Assembly (NCBI GenBank): GCA_009741485.1
Contig: CM019216.1
Location: 28,661,741 to 28,725,740 of the forward strand
Direction of reading: 5' to 3'
Origin: Malurus cyaneus samueli
Lineage: Eukaryota; Chordata; Aves; Passeriformes; Maluridae
Length of the DNA: 64,000 bases
The notes under the pieces were generated by a model. The model was not told the origin of the DNA. It worked only from the letters and a program-made list of their open reading frames with translations, and made no database searches. The translations under genes and the position numbers were made by a program. Every line of letters begins with the position of its first letter. Within the stretch, counting starts at the first letter, position 1. Below are positions 1-37,200 of this stretch, piece after piece.

Positions 1-4399
<4,399 letters not shown>

Positions 4400-5867
4400 C
4401 TTCTGGCTTTCTTCATTGGCTGGGTCATTCCTCTAGTCATACATATCATAGCATGAACTGTTTGGAAAGCCTTTTTAATAAGATAAAATCACAAAAATCA
4501 GGATGAATCTGCAAAGCAGTTGAATGAGCCCATATTTCCTAGTTGCATGAAAATGCATGTCTAAGCAATGGCTAGCATCCAAATTTACACCTACAGTACG
4601 GCAGCCTTTCATGTAGTACAGTAGGTTTAAATAATGAGTTGCCTACAAAGCTAATGCTGCAGGATGTATCAAAAAACAAAAATTTGAGCATTTAGACCTA
4701 GCGCTGTTTCTACGGGGCAGAAGTAAAAATCTTAAGGTTTAAAGCACTTTGCTTCTGAACTAATTAAATTATATATATATAATGTCCTGATTTAGATGAT
4801 AGTTTATGTTTACAACAAAGATTATCTACAGCTGCTAGCAAGGTACCAAGGAAATGAGTAACATGGGGTTAGAAATGGCTGCCAGTTGCAAGATACACAC
4901 ATTAGCTCATCAGTAATGAGTTATTTCTGGCTCTGAGAAACAGTACGTTAATATCTGATTTTTGGTGATTTAGTGCTGTGGCAGAAGTACCTGACACACC
5001 ACTATCACATTGTTCTTTATAACAAGAACTCTTATTACAAAAGATTTGTATTTTAAGACTCGGGGCTGGCCTCAGAAGTGGATAATGTGGGTGACTGCAC
5101 TGAAATTTCAAGGGAATCTCTCCTTCTTCCAGTCTCATTGCGAAGCTGACTTGTGAATCTGAACCATTTTGGCAGCAGTAGGTGAGGGAAGGAAGCAGGT
5201 TCTGCCTTTATTGTAGAAGCAATATTTCCTTCATGTGGAAATTTTGGCAATTTTCCCTGCAGTCCCAACCCTACTATGACAGCACTTCATAAGGCTGGGA
5301 AAGAAGGGAAAACGAGGAACTGAAATACAGAGTAAAACTAAAGAGGACAGAACAGGGGAGAGATAAACTCAACACAACCAATGAGAAAATAAATAAACAT
5401 AACAGGGATTTAGATGGGTAGGAAGGGAAAATGATCCCAGAAAATAAAACAAGAAAAGTAAAGAAAGAAAAAGTTACATGATTTTTTTTCACAGATATTG
5501 AGTGTTATTTTAAAAAGAAAAAAGGCCATATAGGCAATCAGAAATGGAAACAGAAGTAGAGAAAACCAGCTTAACAGAAAATAAATGAGGCAAGGGTTTG
5601 TTGCTTTTTTAATAAAAGGGGAGGAGGTGAGAGGGAAAGTGGTTCCACTGTTATAGCTCAACACTGTGTCCCAAGTACAGTCATTTCTTGTGCACTTTCC
5701 AACACAGGACTGTCAGACTCCTTCCTGCTAAAACCCAAGTTTTCAAATTCAAAGCGTACATCAGACTGGGCATTCCTGCCTAATAGATCCTCTTTTATTT
5801 CTTACTCTAATCTACACTTCACTTCTGCTGAGATGCAGGAGCAGTGTTAGTGCCTGCCTGCACATGG

Positions 5868-5907
5868 CCAGCAAGGCTTTGCCACTGCCAGCAAGGCTTT
5901 GCCACTG
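5868..5907. repeat. Perfect two-copy 20-bp tandem duplication
   Basis: The 20-mer starting CCAGCAAGGCTTTG is repeated exactly at 5868-5887 and 5888-5907, within the presumed KCNQ5 3'UTR. The perfect identity suggests a recent slippage or duplication event. Confidence 0.85.
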
Positions 5908-8330
5908 GGAGAACCCTCACAAAGCCTAAGCAGCTTTCACTCTTCCCAGTTGAATGAAGTTTCTGTGTGTTGCCTCTCACCAGATTTACACCCCACCTGC
6001 ACCACAGGCTTGTAGACAACCCAGCTTGGGCTCAGCTTCCCTCTAGCAGCAGGAATACTGAATGTACGGGTGTGCCAGTGCCAGCTCACTCAGGGCAGTG
6101 TTTTCTCAAGGCCCAGACCCGCTGGGAACTCGCTATATGCATCAAAAACATCACTCCAGTCTTAAATGTGGCTAAATGCTGTAGATTGTATTGTGAAGGA
6201 CCTGATCTGTTTACTATGAAACCATTGTAACTTCTGCTTCCATTTGCTTTACAGAAGTATTCCTGGATGTTACATGACAACTTTATTATGTGAAAGTACA
6301 TGCAAACTGTAGAGTGTATATATTGTGTCATTATACGGGGTCCATGGATGGTACACTGTGTTCCATGGCTTATGCCGGAGCAAACTTCAGTTGTTAAATC
6401 CTGAAAGACACCTTGAAGCACAATTTCCTCACTGCTGATTTGCCATATAATTCACCACATTCAGCCTTTCCTGTTTTCTTTTATGTGCAATCTGACCATA
6501 CTGAAGCCTGACTACAACAGCAATTTTGTGAGGATAAATACATTTTTTTCCACATCTCAGTTCATTTAACTCTTAAATTATTTGAATGTCTGCAGTTTAT
6601 CCAGACAGATATGTAAGTTTAAAGTATAGAAAATTTTAAAATTTTAAATTGTTTTTTAGGCTATTTTTTCCTTTTTCCTGTTTATGGTGCCTTTCTTGCC
6701 TTTCATGTGAAGCCTTCTGCTGACCTAGGCATAAATGTGCAGTTGGGTTCAGTTAAGGAGCAAGAGATTGGGCACATGGCAACTGTGTGTCCATAATGAA
6801 ACTCCCTTCCCCTCCTTGACAAGACTGAAAAATCAAGGCATCATGAATTGGACACCACTCTTCCACCTTCATCTGCAGGAGCAGATGGTTGCACCCCATT
6901 GCACCCGGAAGGCGTCGATGGGAGAACTGAGCAATGGCCCTGCCTGTACCAATTCTGCACAGAAACAGGGCCCTGGGGTTTGCTGATAATTTATCTCACA
7001 GAAACTTGGTATTTTTGCCTTAAATGAGATGCTTGAGTCCTTCTAACTTTAAGTTAATTTATTTAATACAATTTTGTGCACAAAAGAATGAGTTCTATAA
7101 ATTATGTATGAAAATATTGATGTCTTTGCAAAGTACTAATAAATCCAGAAGATCATATCTTTTCAAATTAAGGTTTAAAATTCTAATTTTTTTTTTCTTT
7201 TATGCTCACCATTATTATTTTTGTAGATGCAAGTCTTATCATATAGGGTTTTTTAACATAATATTGATAGAAAATAGAAAGAGTAGTGAATATATGAAAT
7301 TTTAAAGAGGAAGAATTGTTTGTTTGGATTTTTATAAGCTTTAGTCATATTTCCTCTTGAGGAGTTTCCTGTTTCTATGCTCTCTCTTTAAAAGACAGTG
7401 TCATGACTGACAGTCATTCATTGATTTCACAAAAGAACGGCCTGTCTGGCTTTTCTAAGTCTTTTCCTGAGCTCCATGTTAAAGCCCAGCTCATGACAAT
7501 TAGTAAGAATTGTTCACAAGTCAGGGAAAAGAACTTTCTTTTTTTTTTGGATTTACAATCCACTTGAGAACTATTTGAGGAGAGAAATTGAAATTAAGTT
7601 AAGAGCTTCAGGAATTAAGCCTTATCCAAATAATTGTTTTTTGGTCAGTATGTTCTCCTACCTGAACGAAGAGAGAGCTGAAAAGAATCATTTCAATTAC
7701 TATTATATGTTCAAAAATTTGTATTTGCTCCTGGTTTATATGATCTATACTTTTTATTTAAATATGATGTTTTAGCCTAGGGTTCAAGATTGCAAAGATC
7801 ATACACTTTTATTTACAGTGCCCACAGTTGTTCCATATGTTTTTGAAATAATCCTACTTAGAGTGACTGCTCTCATTATAGTATGGTGATTAGTAATTCA
7901 CCTGCTTTTCTGTGGTAAGTCAAATCATGCTGAATTACTGATGTATAGTAGAACATCTGATGTATAGTAGTATTTCTGGATTGGGACCTGCAATCCTTAC
8001 TCAAGCAAAAATTCTATGGAATTCACTCATTCTATGAAATTCAAGAATTTTTCTTGAATTGGGAACAGAGTCAAATCCTGATTTTGCTGGGCATCTGTTT
8101 GAAGTGAAAATGGTAATATTCCAGTTATTTCCTGAGGAAACTAATACTTAGCTGAATTTACCCTTGTCACATTGACTATATAAAAAATAACGCACAAAGT
8201 ACTAATATAAAAAGGGAAGGAGAGAAGGGACACTTTTTAAAAGCACAGAGATAATCAGAATATTCAGAAAATAGGAGTCAGCAGAAAAAGAAAATATAAC
8301 AGCAAAGGAATGGAAAAAAAAGGGTTCGAA

Positions 8331-8480
8331 CACCCGAGGCTAAATTCATCCGTGGATGGCTTCACTGACTTCAATGAATTCACTGCCCAACTGGGTGAAG
8401 CTCAGCCTCCGTTAAGATAATCAGGCTCAGTTCCACTGACCTTACAGGAACTGAACCATGTGTACCAGAAATGAACTTGC
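8331..8480. repeat. Possible ancient amniote interspersed repeat remnant
   Basis: The segment contains phrases such as CACTGACTTCAATGAATTC and GGCTAAATTCATCC. These resemble the degenerate core of old amniote dispersed repeats that carry a TTGACTTCAATGG motif. The match is from memory and short; ends and family cannot be set from the sequence alone. Confidence 0.3.
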
Positions 8481-8982
8481 CTCTCTGGGCCAACTTTTAT
8501 CCTGACTCATATGTCATGCAATCTTTTTGGATTCACTAGGTTTGAATGAAATACAGGTCAGAAAAGAATTTGTCCCAGATATTTCTGCTTCACTTTTTTT
8601 TTTCCAGGTGTGTTAATTGACTTAATTCAAATGGACTACAACATCACACAAAATGCTGTCACTGTCTAAAAAGATTAATTAGTTTTTGAAATAAGACTTG
8701 TCCCCTGCAACGTCAGTGGAAGCATGTAATATTTTTCTGTTCATTCATCTGGATGCAAATGTGGCCAATCATTCGGCGGTGGCCACACACAGGACAATTC
8801 CAGACATATCTAAAATCATCTGCTATTGGAAGCATTTTTGACTTCTTTGAAAGACAAAAAGAAAGTTTCATAGCAGGCTTAGAAAGCATGATGGCTGCTT
8901 CCACTGACCCTGCAACAACATTAGCCAGTACATTACAATGTTAATTGTAAATTCTTGACAAAGTTGAATCCATATTGTTGTT

Positions 8983-8988
8983 AATAAA
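8983..8988 (+). terminator. AATAAA polyadenylation hexamer, candidate KCNQ5 3' end
   Basis: A canonical hexamer 4.6 kb after the KCNQ5 stop; a second lies at 9155-9160. Usage is unproven. Confidence 0.35.
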
Positions 8989-9160
8989 AATTATTTGAAA
9001 AGTACCATGACTATTGGGGTTTTTCCTTACATAAAAGATCGTTTGGTGTGACCACATATCAGGCAAGAGAAAACAAACTTGATCATTGTTTTCCTTTTGA
9101 AGTTTTGTAATGTTTTATTAAGTGGATCAAAACACTGCCAAGGAAGTTTATTAGAATAAA

Positions 9161-10104
9161 ATGTGCAGAAACCAGTCTGACATGTTCCATTTCCAGTAAC
9201 TGTTTACAGCACTTTATTTAAACTTAATGTTGTAACGCCTCTATAAAATTAGCTTGGAAGTTATGGTTGCCTTCCCTATTAGAGAAACCGCAGTGGATTC
9301 AGGATTGGCAACTGGGGGCCAGTGTGCGGAGCAGGATTTCTCATGGAAGGCACATCTGTCACCTCAGTTTAACCTAGATGTAGACTTTTCCTCTGCATTT
9401 GACCATGAAAGTTGCTGCAGAATATTACTGCACCAAACCTGAAACACTCTTGCAACATGCCTACTTTCTCCACTGTGCTCTTCCTGCAGCCTGGCTGAAG
9501 ACAAGCTTCAGTATTTGAGTGTTTAATACTAAATATTGGAGCCTGTTCCCGTGGTGAAGTCACTGCCTCTGTGGACTCTTCAAGATCAGACCCAAATATG
9601 TCCATGTGCAGGTGATCCCCAACCTCTCTGATAAACATTATCTTAAGATACTGAAATTTAAAGATGCAGTTGCCAGAAAGGGAGCTTTTCCATGTCAGTC
9701 ACTTTTACCCACAGGTTATGTGAACACTACCAAGCTCTGCCTAAGAATAAACACAGGACAGGAAAAGAGGCAAATGTATGCATTCTGTTCTTGTGTTAAA
9801 CCTGGCAGCCTTGCTTCTGTGTGCACAGAGCTATTAGGGAAGGGTCAGAGGAGAGTACAGAGTGGTTTTTCCTGTTTGGTTACCTGGCAGATTGCCACAA
9901 CCAGGCATAGGCAGTGATGTGTATCCTTAAAGACATATACATAAATGTTCCCTGTTCAGCTCTGTACAATAAGAATGCGGGACCCTGCCTAAAATGGAAA
10001 TTTACACATTTAAATGTAAAGCATTTTCTTTAGTGTAATTGAATGGGCATGGGGTATATTAACTCTTTTTTGTTTTGGTTTGGTTTTCACCATTTTTTTC
10101 ACAG
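9161..10104. other. Intergenic, no gene recognised
   Basis: Between the putative KCNQ5 polyadenylation sites and the first CR1 tail. Short open frames exist on both strands but none has a recognisable domain, splice structure or codon conservation that I can point to. Confidence 0.5.
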
Positions 10105-10277
10105 TGATGGTGACCAAGCACTGGCACAGTTTATCCAGGGAGGTGGTGGGATCTCTATCCTTGGAGAAAGTCACAGTCCACCTTGGCGACTGGTTTTTGG
10201 TGTCCCTGCTTGAGCAGAGGGGTTGAACCAGATTGCCTCCAGAGGCCTCTTCAAGCTCAGTCCTTGTGTAATTCTGT
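10105..10277 (+). mobile_element. CR1 LINE 3'-end fragment
   Basis: A diverged CR1 tail on the plus strand. It has the typical run of CR1 3' phrases: CCAGGGAGGTGGTGGGATCT, then a TCCTTGGAGA block, a CCCTGCTTGAGCAGAGGGGTT block, CCAGATTGCCTCCAGAGGCC, and a terminus resembling the CR1 octamer repeat (GTGTAATTCTG). CR1 copies are usually 5'-truncated, which explains the lack of ORF. No target-site duplication can be defined. Confidence 0.8.
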
Positions 10278-10639
10278 TTCCAGTATTGTATCAGCTTTAG
10301 TACATTCAGTCTTAGTCACACTGAATATGAAAGCTTTATTAAAGCATCACTAAGGCTTCATTTGAGATTAAATATTATGACTTCGTTTAAAAAATCAGAC
10401 TGCAGTGTATCAGCGTGACACCAGCCTGAGCACCTGGCAAAATTACACAGTGCAATCATCACTCTCCTATCTCCCCTGGGGCTGCCTCCTTCTCCCTCTA
10501 CCCTACAGACTTAAGGGGCTTCCCACATGTTCTCAACCATGTTCTTGTCCCTGATGCCTTCCCCTTCTCAGATAAGCCCACTCAGGGCTGCCCTGTGCTG
10601 GCAGAGGAGTAAGGAGAGAGGAAAATCAGAAAATATCAG
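10278..10639. other. Intergenic spacer between two CR1 tails
   Basis: No gene or RNA is recognised. The sequence is unremarkable in composition. Confidence 0.5.
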
Positions 10640-11208
10640 CAATAGTGTGGCCAGCAGGACCAGGACAGTGATTGTCCCTCTGTACTCAGCACTAGTGAGG
10701 ACACACCTCAAGTCCTCTCTCCAGTTCTGGGCCCCTCACCACAGGAAGGACCTTGAGGGGCTGGGGGGAGCCCAGAGAAGGGCAACAAGGCTGGTGAAGG
10801 GTCTGGAGCACAAGTTCTGTGAAGAGCAGCTGAGGAAGCTGGGGTTTTTTATCCTGGAGAAAAGGAGGCCCTACGAGGACCTCATCACTCTCTACAGTTG
10901 CCTGAAAGCAGGCTGTAGCCAGGTAGGGGCCAACCTCTTCTCTCAGGCAACCAGCGACAGGACAAGAGGGCACAGTCCTAAACTGTGCCAGGGGAGGCAT
11001 AGGAAGTACATTAGGAAGAAATTTTTCGCAGGAAGGGTGGCCGGGCATTGCAATGGGCTGGGCAGGGCGGTGATGGAGTGACCATCCCTGAAGGTGTTTA
11101 AGGAATGACTAGACACTCGGTCTATTTGACAAGACAGTTTTCGGTCACACTCTGAGCGCCATACCCCCACCAGCCCTCTCCAACCCAAGCGACTCCACGA
11201 CTCCGTGA
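10640..11208 (+). mobile_element. CR1 LINE 3' fragment (end of reverse-transcriptase ORF plus tail) abutting the DDX43 promoter
   Basis: Translation on the plus strand gives the C-terminal CR1 ORF2 region. It includes the YSALVRTHL, QFWAPHHRKD, RRATRLVKGLEHK, LITLYSCLK and SDRTRGHSPKL segments, followed by the CR1 3'UTR phrase around GAGTGACCATCCCTGAAGG. The end, near CCAACCCAAGCGACTCC then CTCCGTGA, looks like a mutated CR1 terminal octamer repeat. Part of the tail (about 11100-11160) is diverged or rearranged. It ends about 50 bp before the first CCAAT box of DDX43. The open stretch of about 180 codons is a LINE relic, not a host gene. Confidence 0.85.
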
Positions 11209-11220
11209 AAAGGCAGCGGG

Positions 11221-11361
11221 GCAGCCATGAGGCCTCCCCCCCCCCGCGCGGAGCCAGCCAATCACAGCTCAGAGAGCGGACTGTCCCGACCAATCAGCGC
11301 GCCCTGTGCCCGCAATGCTCCAAGTCCCTCCGCATGGGCGGTGGAGGCCAGTTGGGCCGCC
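11221..11361 (+). promoter_or_regulatory. DDX43 proximal promoter with two CCAAT boxes
   Basis: Two forward CCAAT boxes lie at 11258-11262 and 11290-11294, 32 bp apart, each in an AGCCAATCA or ACCAATCAG context typical of NF-Y sites. They sit at the start of a CpG-rich block (about 11220-11780) that covers exon 1. No TATA box is seen. The transcription start is presumably between the second CCAAT box and the ATG at 11362. The CR1 tail ends just upstream. Confidence 0.6.
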
Positions 11362-32177
<20,816 letters not shown>

Positions 32178-32345
32178 GTGTAATCCCTTGAAGCAACTGT
32201 AACAGAGAAAGTGTTTGTATTTAAGTGTTAGCATCCATGAGCTTGAATTTATGTATTTTATTTCGTGTTTGATTGTTTTCTGTACCTGTCCTATTTAAAC
32301 AAACTTCTAAAAAGTGTCTTAAAAACTGGATTAACTCTATATAGA

Positions 32346-32351
32346 AATAAA
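32346..32351 (+). terminator. AATAAA polyadenylation hexamer after DDX43
   Basis: A canonical hexamer 169 bp after the DDX43 stop. Further AATAAA copies (for example 33148-33153) could serve longer isoforms. Confidence 0.5.
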
Positions 32352-34213
32352 TCTGGTTTTGCACTTGGGCACTGTTTTCACATAAAAAAATTCATCTTTT
32401 TTTTTTCTTGTGTGATGTATGAAAATTCTAAAGCCATTATCTACTGGTTAAAAACAAATATTGTGGGTTTGTTGGTTGAGGTTTTTTGGTTGGTTTTTTT
32501 TTTTAGTTAAATGCAGTATTAATGTATGAGAATGTAAAAGATAATTTTGCTTTGATATTCAGAGAACTGGATTGTTTATTGTATGCAATGTTTTGTCAGT
32601 GTAGTTTCTAAGTACTGTACCTTTGCCTTGATGTACCTCTGTCATGCAGAATTATTTCTTAGGCTAACGAAAACTGCTCTGTTTGCCATTATTTATGTTT
32701 GCTGAAGCAAGTTCTCTTTATTCTAATTTTAAAACTTAACATTGGAAGTTGTTTTTAAGACTTGTCTCTTGAGATTTTTGAGAGAGGTCTGCATTTTCTT
32801 CTAGTGGAGGACGAGCATGAAATAAGTACATGTTTTTTGCTAACTGGGAAAAAAAACCAGCTTCTACTCTTGTTTTTATGGATCTAATATTCTAGCTTAA
32901 GGAATTAAACTGGAAGGTACCAGAGCAATGTTAGCGAAGTCATGGAGAAAAGAATACATTTGAAATTCAGCTTTTATTTCTTCCCAGTAAAGTTGTTTCA
33001 CACTTTACATTTGGATGTCAGGCTCTGTCACATAGACCGCCAGTGATAATGGGGATGTTTTCACTCTTTAAAACTTATATGGGAAGGAGTTATTTCTTCA
33101 TTTGATACTTGGTCTGAACTTGAGTTTATTTATGCATCATATGATTAAATAAAAACTAATAAACAAAATTTAGTAAAATGAGAATTTTTTAGTAATATTA
33201 CTCTCTAAATATTCTTCCCTCCTAATTTGCTCATAATTTAGGTAAATTTGGGCATTATTCAAGCCAGTAGGTTATCTTGCCTTGAAAAAGTAGGCTAAAA
33301 ATACGGACTTCCCATGGCTTCTGCAAGTAGAAGCAAAAGGTATATTTGCTTGCAGCATAGCAGTTCCCAAATGCTGTGTATTTCTCATCTGTCCAATTTT
33401 TGTAATAGGAAAAATTGTAATTGCTTTTTGCATTTCTTCAACACAAGAAAAATGGATATGAATTTCAATGGCAAGAGTGTCTGATTCATTGTGCATTTTG
33501 GTTTTGATAACCTTTTATATCAAGAGTCTTCCTCTGATACAGGTTGAAAGATGCATTTCTTTCTACAAGGTTCATCATACAATAAATGTTCATTAGCACA
33601 ATAACATGTACTCTGTTGCAGCATATTATGGTAAGGATTGCTTCCCATCCATTAATTTCTAAAGTGATTTTAAGTTACTTCAGGAACTTCATATTACTTT
33701 GATAAAATCTCTCTCTGCTGTTGCTGCTGATAGTCCACTGCAAAAGATCCTCCATCATCCAGGTGATCTGGAGAAGTTGCTCTGGTTAATGTCAAAGTAA
33801 CTCCAGTGACTTTTTGTCTTCTTTTGAAAATAGGAGTGTATTTTGGATAGTCTGCAGTGAATCTTAATTTTAAATAAAATTGTCATTTTCCTCTTTATGC
33901 AGTCATTGATGCCTTTGTATTAGGAAAGACAGAAATTGCATGTGGGAAATTAACTCTTGCAAATTCTTCTATTTGTTCTTTAGTATACCCTGAAGGTATT
34001 TTGCAGGTGTCATCTACATTTGGATAGGAAAGATAAATATTACTTCAGACATTTTAAGTGTTATGGCTAAGCAGTGTGACTGAAATATGCATTTTTCTTA
34101 GTGTTCTTGATTGTATTTTGGGGTTTTTTTGGTTTTTGTAGTACCAGACTACTGAAGAATATGCTTTAAATATGCAAGTCTGCACAATTATATATCTCCT
34201 GTGAACAATGTTC
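32352..34213. other. Convergent 3' region between DDX43 and CGAS
   Basis: AT-rich, gene-free sequence where the 3'UTRs of DDX43 (+) and CGAS (-) face each other. Polyadenylation hexamers exist on both strands: plus AATAAA at 33148-33153, and minus AATAAA read as TTTATT at about 33125-33130. The two transcripts may overlap. Confidence 0.5.
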
Positions 34214-37200
34214 TCAGTAATTCTCATGAAATACTGGGAATCCGTTGTTCCATTCGCGGCTTATTTGTCTTGAAAGGAAATGATGTCTTGCTTTATCTTC
34301 CAGGCTGAACAAGTTGTATTGGGGAATAAAAAAGTGAGGCAGCTGAGACTTTTGCAGACAATCCACAAAAAATCCCAGACACCGCTGAAAGCAGTGATCC
34401 AGGTCTGCCAGGTGCCAGTCTGAGTCATTTGGCCATATGACACAGGAGTGGAGAAAAGCAGTTTTGACATGATATGAACAGAATTTTTCTAATTCTTTTG
34501 AATATTTCATTTTAAGTTGCTCTAGAAGATACTTCAGCAGCTTAAGACAACCTTTCCTGTTAAGAAAAATAAGAATGTATCAGGTACCTTGTACATAATT
34601 CTGAATATGTAGTTCAGATATTTAAACACAATCATGCATTAATTCTCTTGTGACTTTCTTGATTTAGTATAAGGTGTAATTGGCAAACCAACTTCTTAGT
34701 TTAGTTGTTAAGGAGGTTTTGTACCTCATGTGGGTTTTGTTCCCATTGAAAGAATCTGGAAAAGTTTTATAGAAGTGAAAAATCATTTATTCATCTTGAT
34801 TTCATTCAGCAGTTTTCTCACCATCATTTTAGAAATCGCCTTGATATGAAGTGTAATTTTGCTCAGAAAGCAGAGCTGTCATTTTTTAAAGCTATTTTTT
34901 CTAAGCAGGAATGAATTTTGGAAAGATTATTTGACAAGTCACATGCTTTTGCATTCTAAGGCAAGTCTGGAGTGTAAACCAGCAATATAATTGTTTCCAC
35001 CTTTCATTAGGTAAATGCAAGTCAGACATTTAGCAAATACATGCAGTGTTGTATTGCGGTAGAACAATTATGCCTAAAAGACTCATTGCTTCCTGTTATG
35101 AGTAATTACTCTCAGATCAAATTCCTAAATGCTAAACTGAAACAGTGTTAGACAGTTCTAGCCCAGCTCACACAGGCTAAAAGCTGAATATTCCTATGAA
35201 ATACAAACCTACAGCACTTTGGTCCATTGGATTCACAACATGTCTTTGAGTTGCCGTGGTTGTTTATCACGTCCTTTTCAATATGCGAGAAAGAGATTCG
35301 CCAGGTGTTTCCTAAAGCCAAGCACAAGACTGTTAAATGGTTACACAGCACTAAGCATCAGCTTTTGTAGCTAGAAAAAAAGCCCAAATTTTGTAATTGG
35401 TTTAAATTCCAGCAATTTTTTGCAACGACTGAAATTATCATAATTCAGTGAATGCAGTTAGTTCCTCCTTAACTCCCCAGCTGTTTCACAAAGACAATTA
35501 GAGTGTAATTAATATAGGACATTAAAGCATCCAAACAATTGTTTGGGTGCTTTAAATTCCTAAGCATGTTCGGTTTTATTTTAAAATTAAGCTTTATTCT
35601 GAACTTCCCTGGATTTGCTGAACATGATTTAGGGAACTGCATTACTCATAGAAATCTACTACCTTTGAATTTCTGTACTCTATGTTTTCTGGGTTCTCCT
35701 TGTGCAAATAATAGGTTTTTGAGTTTGTCTTGGATAAGATGACCATTTGAAAGCACTTCTTTTTGTTCTTCTGCTTATGCTTCTGGAAACAATTGCTAAC
35801 ATAGCTCAATGCCCTGTTTCTAACACCAGCAATCACTTTTGTCTTCCTTGCATGAGTTAGACTTTCCACTGGCTATGAGCTGTTACTCCTTGCATTTAAT
35901 TTGCACGTGAGGAGATTGCCAAATAAATCAGTATTGCTGTATTGGGCTTTAACAACATGGGCATGCTAATTAAAAAAATACGAGATTGCTTGAAATATTT
36001 TTGCTGAAATCATTAGTTACTGTAATGCAATGACAAGTCAGAATGTTTCTACAAACTAATAGGCTCAACGTGACAGTGGTCTGGAGGAAAAAATGTTGTA
36101 GCCATACCAGAGTTCAGTTAAGAGATAATGTATCTTGATAGGAAAGAAAAGAGTTTGCTTCCTGCAGAGGTATCTGATTTGTGGATGGAGTCCTACACCC
36201 AGGAGTGTTTCCTGCATTTTCAGCAACTTCCATCTACTTTTCTGTTCCTTACAAGAGAGTGCATGCTCTTGTTAAGTGCAGCACTAGCACAAGGGAAGGG
36301 TCATATCCATGTGTCTGGCAGGATTTACTATAGCACGCTTAGTAATGGTTAGTGTACAGCCTGGCAGAGTGGGTTTCTGTTTACATTTCAGTACAGGAAA
36401 AGCAGTACCACAAAACTAATGCTTTAAAGAGGGGATTTCAATTGTCTTTGAGCTGGATATATCCAGGATGAAGTATCTTGAAGGCAGAATCCTGAACATG
36501 ATCTGGCTACCCTTTCTATAGCGTTTGTTAGTGATCAAGTTGTAGAGATGATATTTCATAGCTTATTATTGTCCATATTTGAGGTACCTCTTAGAACTTT
36601 TTCTCTTTTGTTTTGCTTGGCTACTAAGTAAAGTGAACTAAATGTAAAACGTCTCCTGGCTTTTGTTCCCAGCCACTCTTTAATTCTGAGGCCGTCCTGT
36701 GTGCTGAGGGGCCAGCTCTGCTGAACCTTTAAAGTCAAGATGATGTCCACTGATATTTCTGATGGAGGATTTTTTATCTGAAGAGTTATTGCAGGACTTC
36801 CAGTCTTTTTCCTTGCCACAGTGACTTCCTCATCTAATAACAAAGAAGAGTGGTATTTCATATTAGAGAGATTGTTAGATGGATGAAACCTTTTTTTAAA
36901 AAGAATATTAACAGTTTTTACTAAAGATCTCATAAGCAATCAAAAGAATTAGTTCAGACACTGGTTCTTTGTGCTACAAGACATGGGTGTTAAATAAAAC
37001 ATTGAGAAAGCCTGTTGAAGAGTTCTATGAAATAGGGAATGCTACTCTGTTTGCTTGATTTATTGTCTGAGAATTAAAAAGATAGTAATGTTCCTCAATG
37101 AACTGCTTCCCTTTTGAAAACACACAGGGAAGAGATTTGGTAAAAATGTTTCTAAAGGTTTTGGAGAAAAATAAACCTAAAAGGGATTTTCTGTACTGAT

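Larger units (their letters stand above)
4400..9160 (+). other. Probable long KCNQ5 3'UTR and downstream sequence
   Basis: No coding exon is recognised between the KCNQ5 stop and 10.1 kb. The sequence is AT-rich, and no intron signals needed for another KCNQ5 exon follow the stop. Canonical AATAAA hexamers occur at 8983-8988 and 9155-9160. Mammalian KCNQ5 transcripts are known to have multi-kilobase 3'UTRs, so a transcript ending near 9.0-9.2 kb is plausible, but nothing here proves which site is used. A 20-bp perfect tandem duplication lies at 5868-5907. Confidence 0.4.

Noticed and set aside
8713..8944. Overlapping 63-codon ORFs on both strands, possible small gene
   Set aside because: Sits just before the AATAAA at 8983 in the presumed KCNQ5 3'UTR. 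No start-site, splice or domain evidence.
10527..11081. A 184-codon plus-strand ORF resembling a polymerase
   Set aside because: It is the C-terminal end of a 5'-truncated CR1 LINE reverse-transcriptase ORF, not a host gene.
36556..36939. A 127-codon minus ORF starting upstream of CGAS exon 3
   Set aside because: The part above 36833 precedes a clear acceptor (TTATTAG) and does not match CGAS; it is intron read-through.
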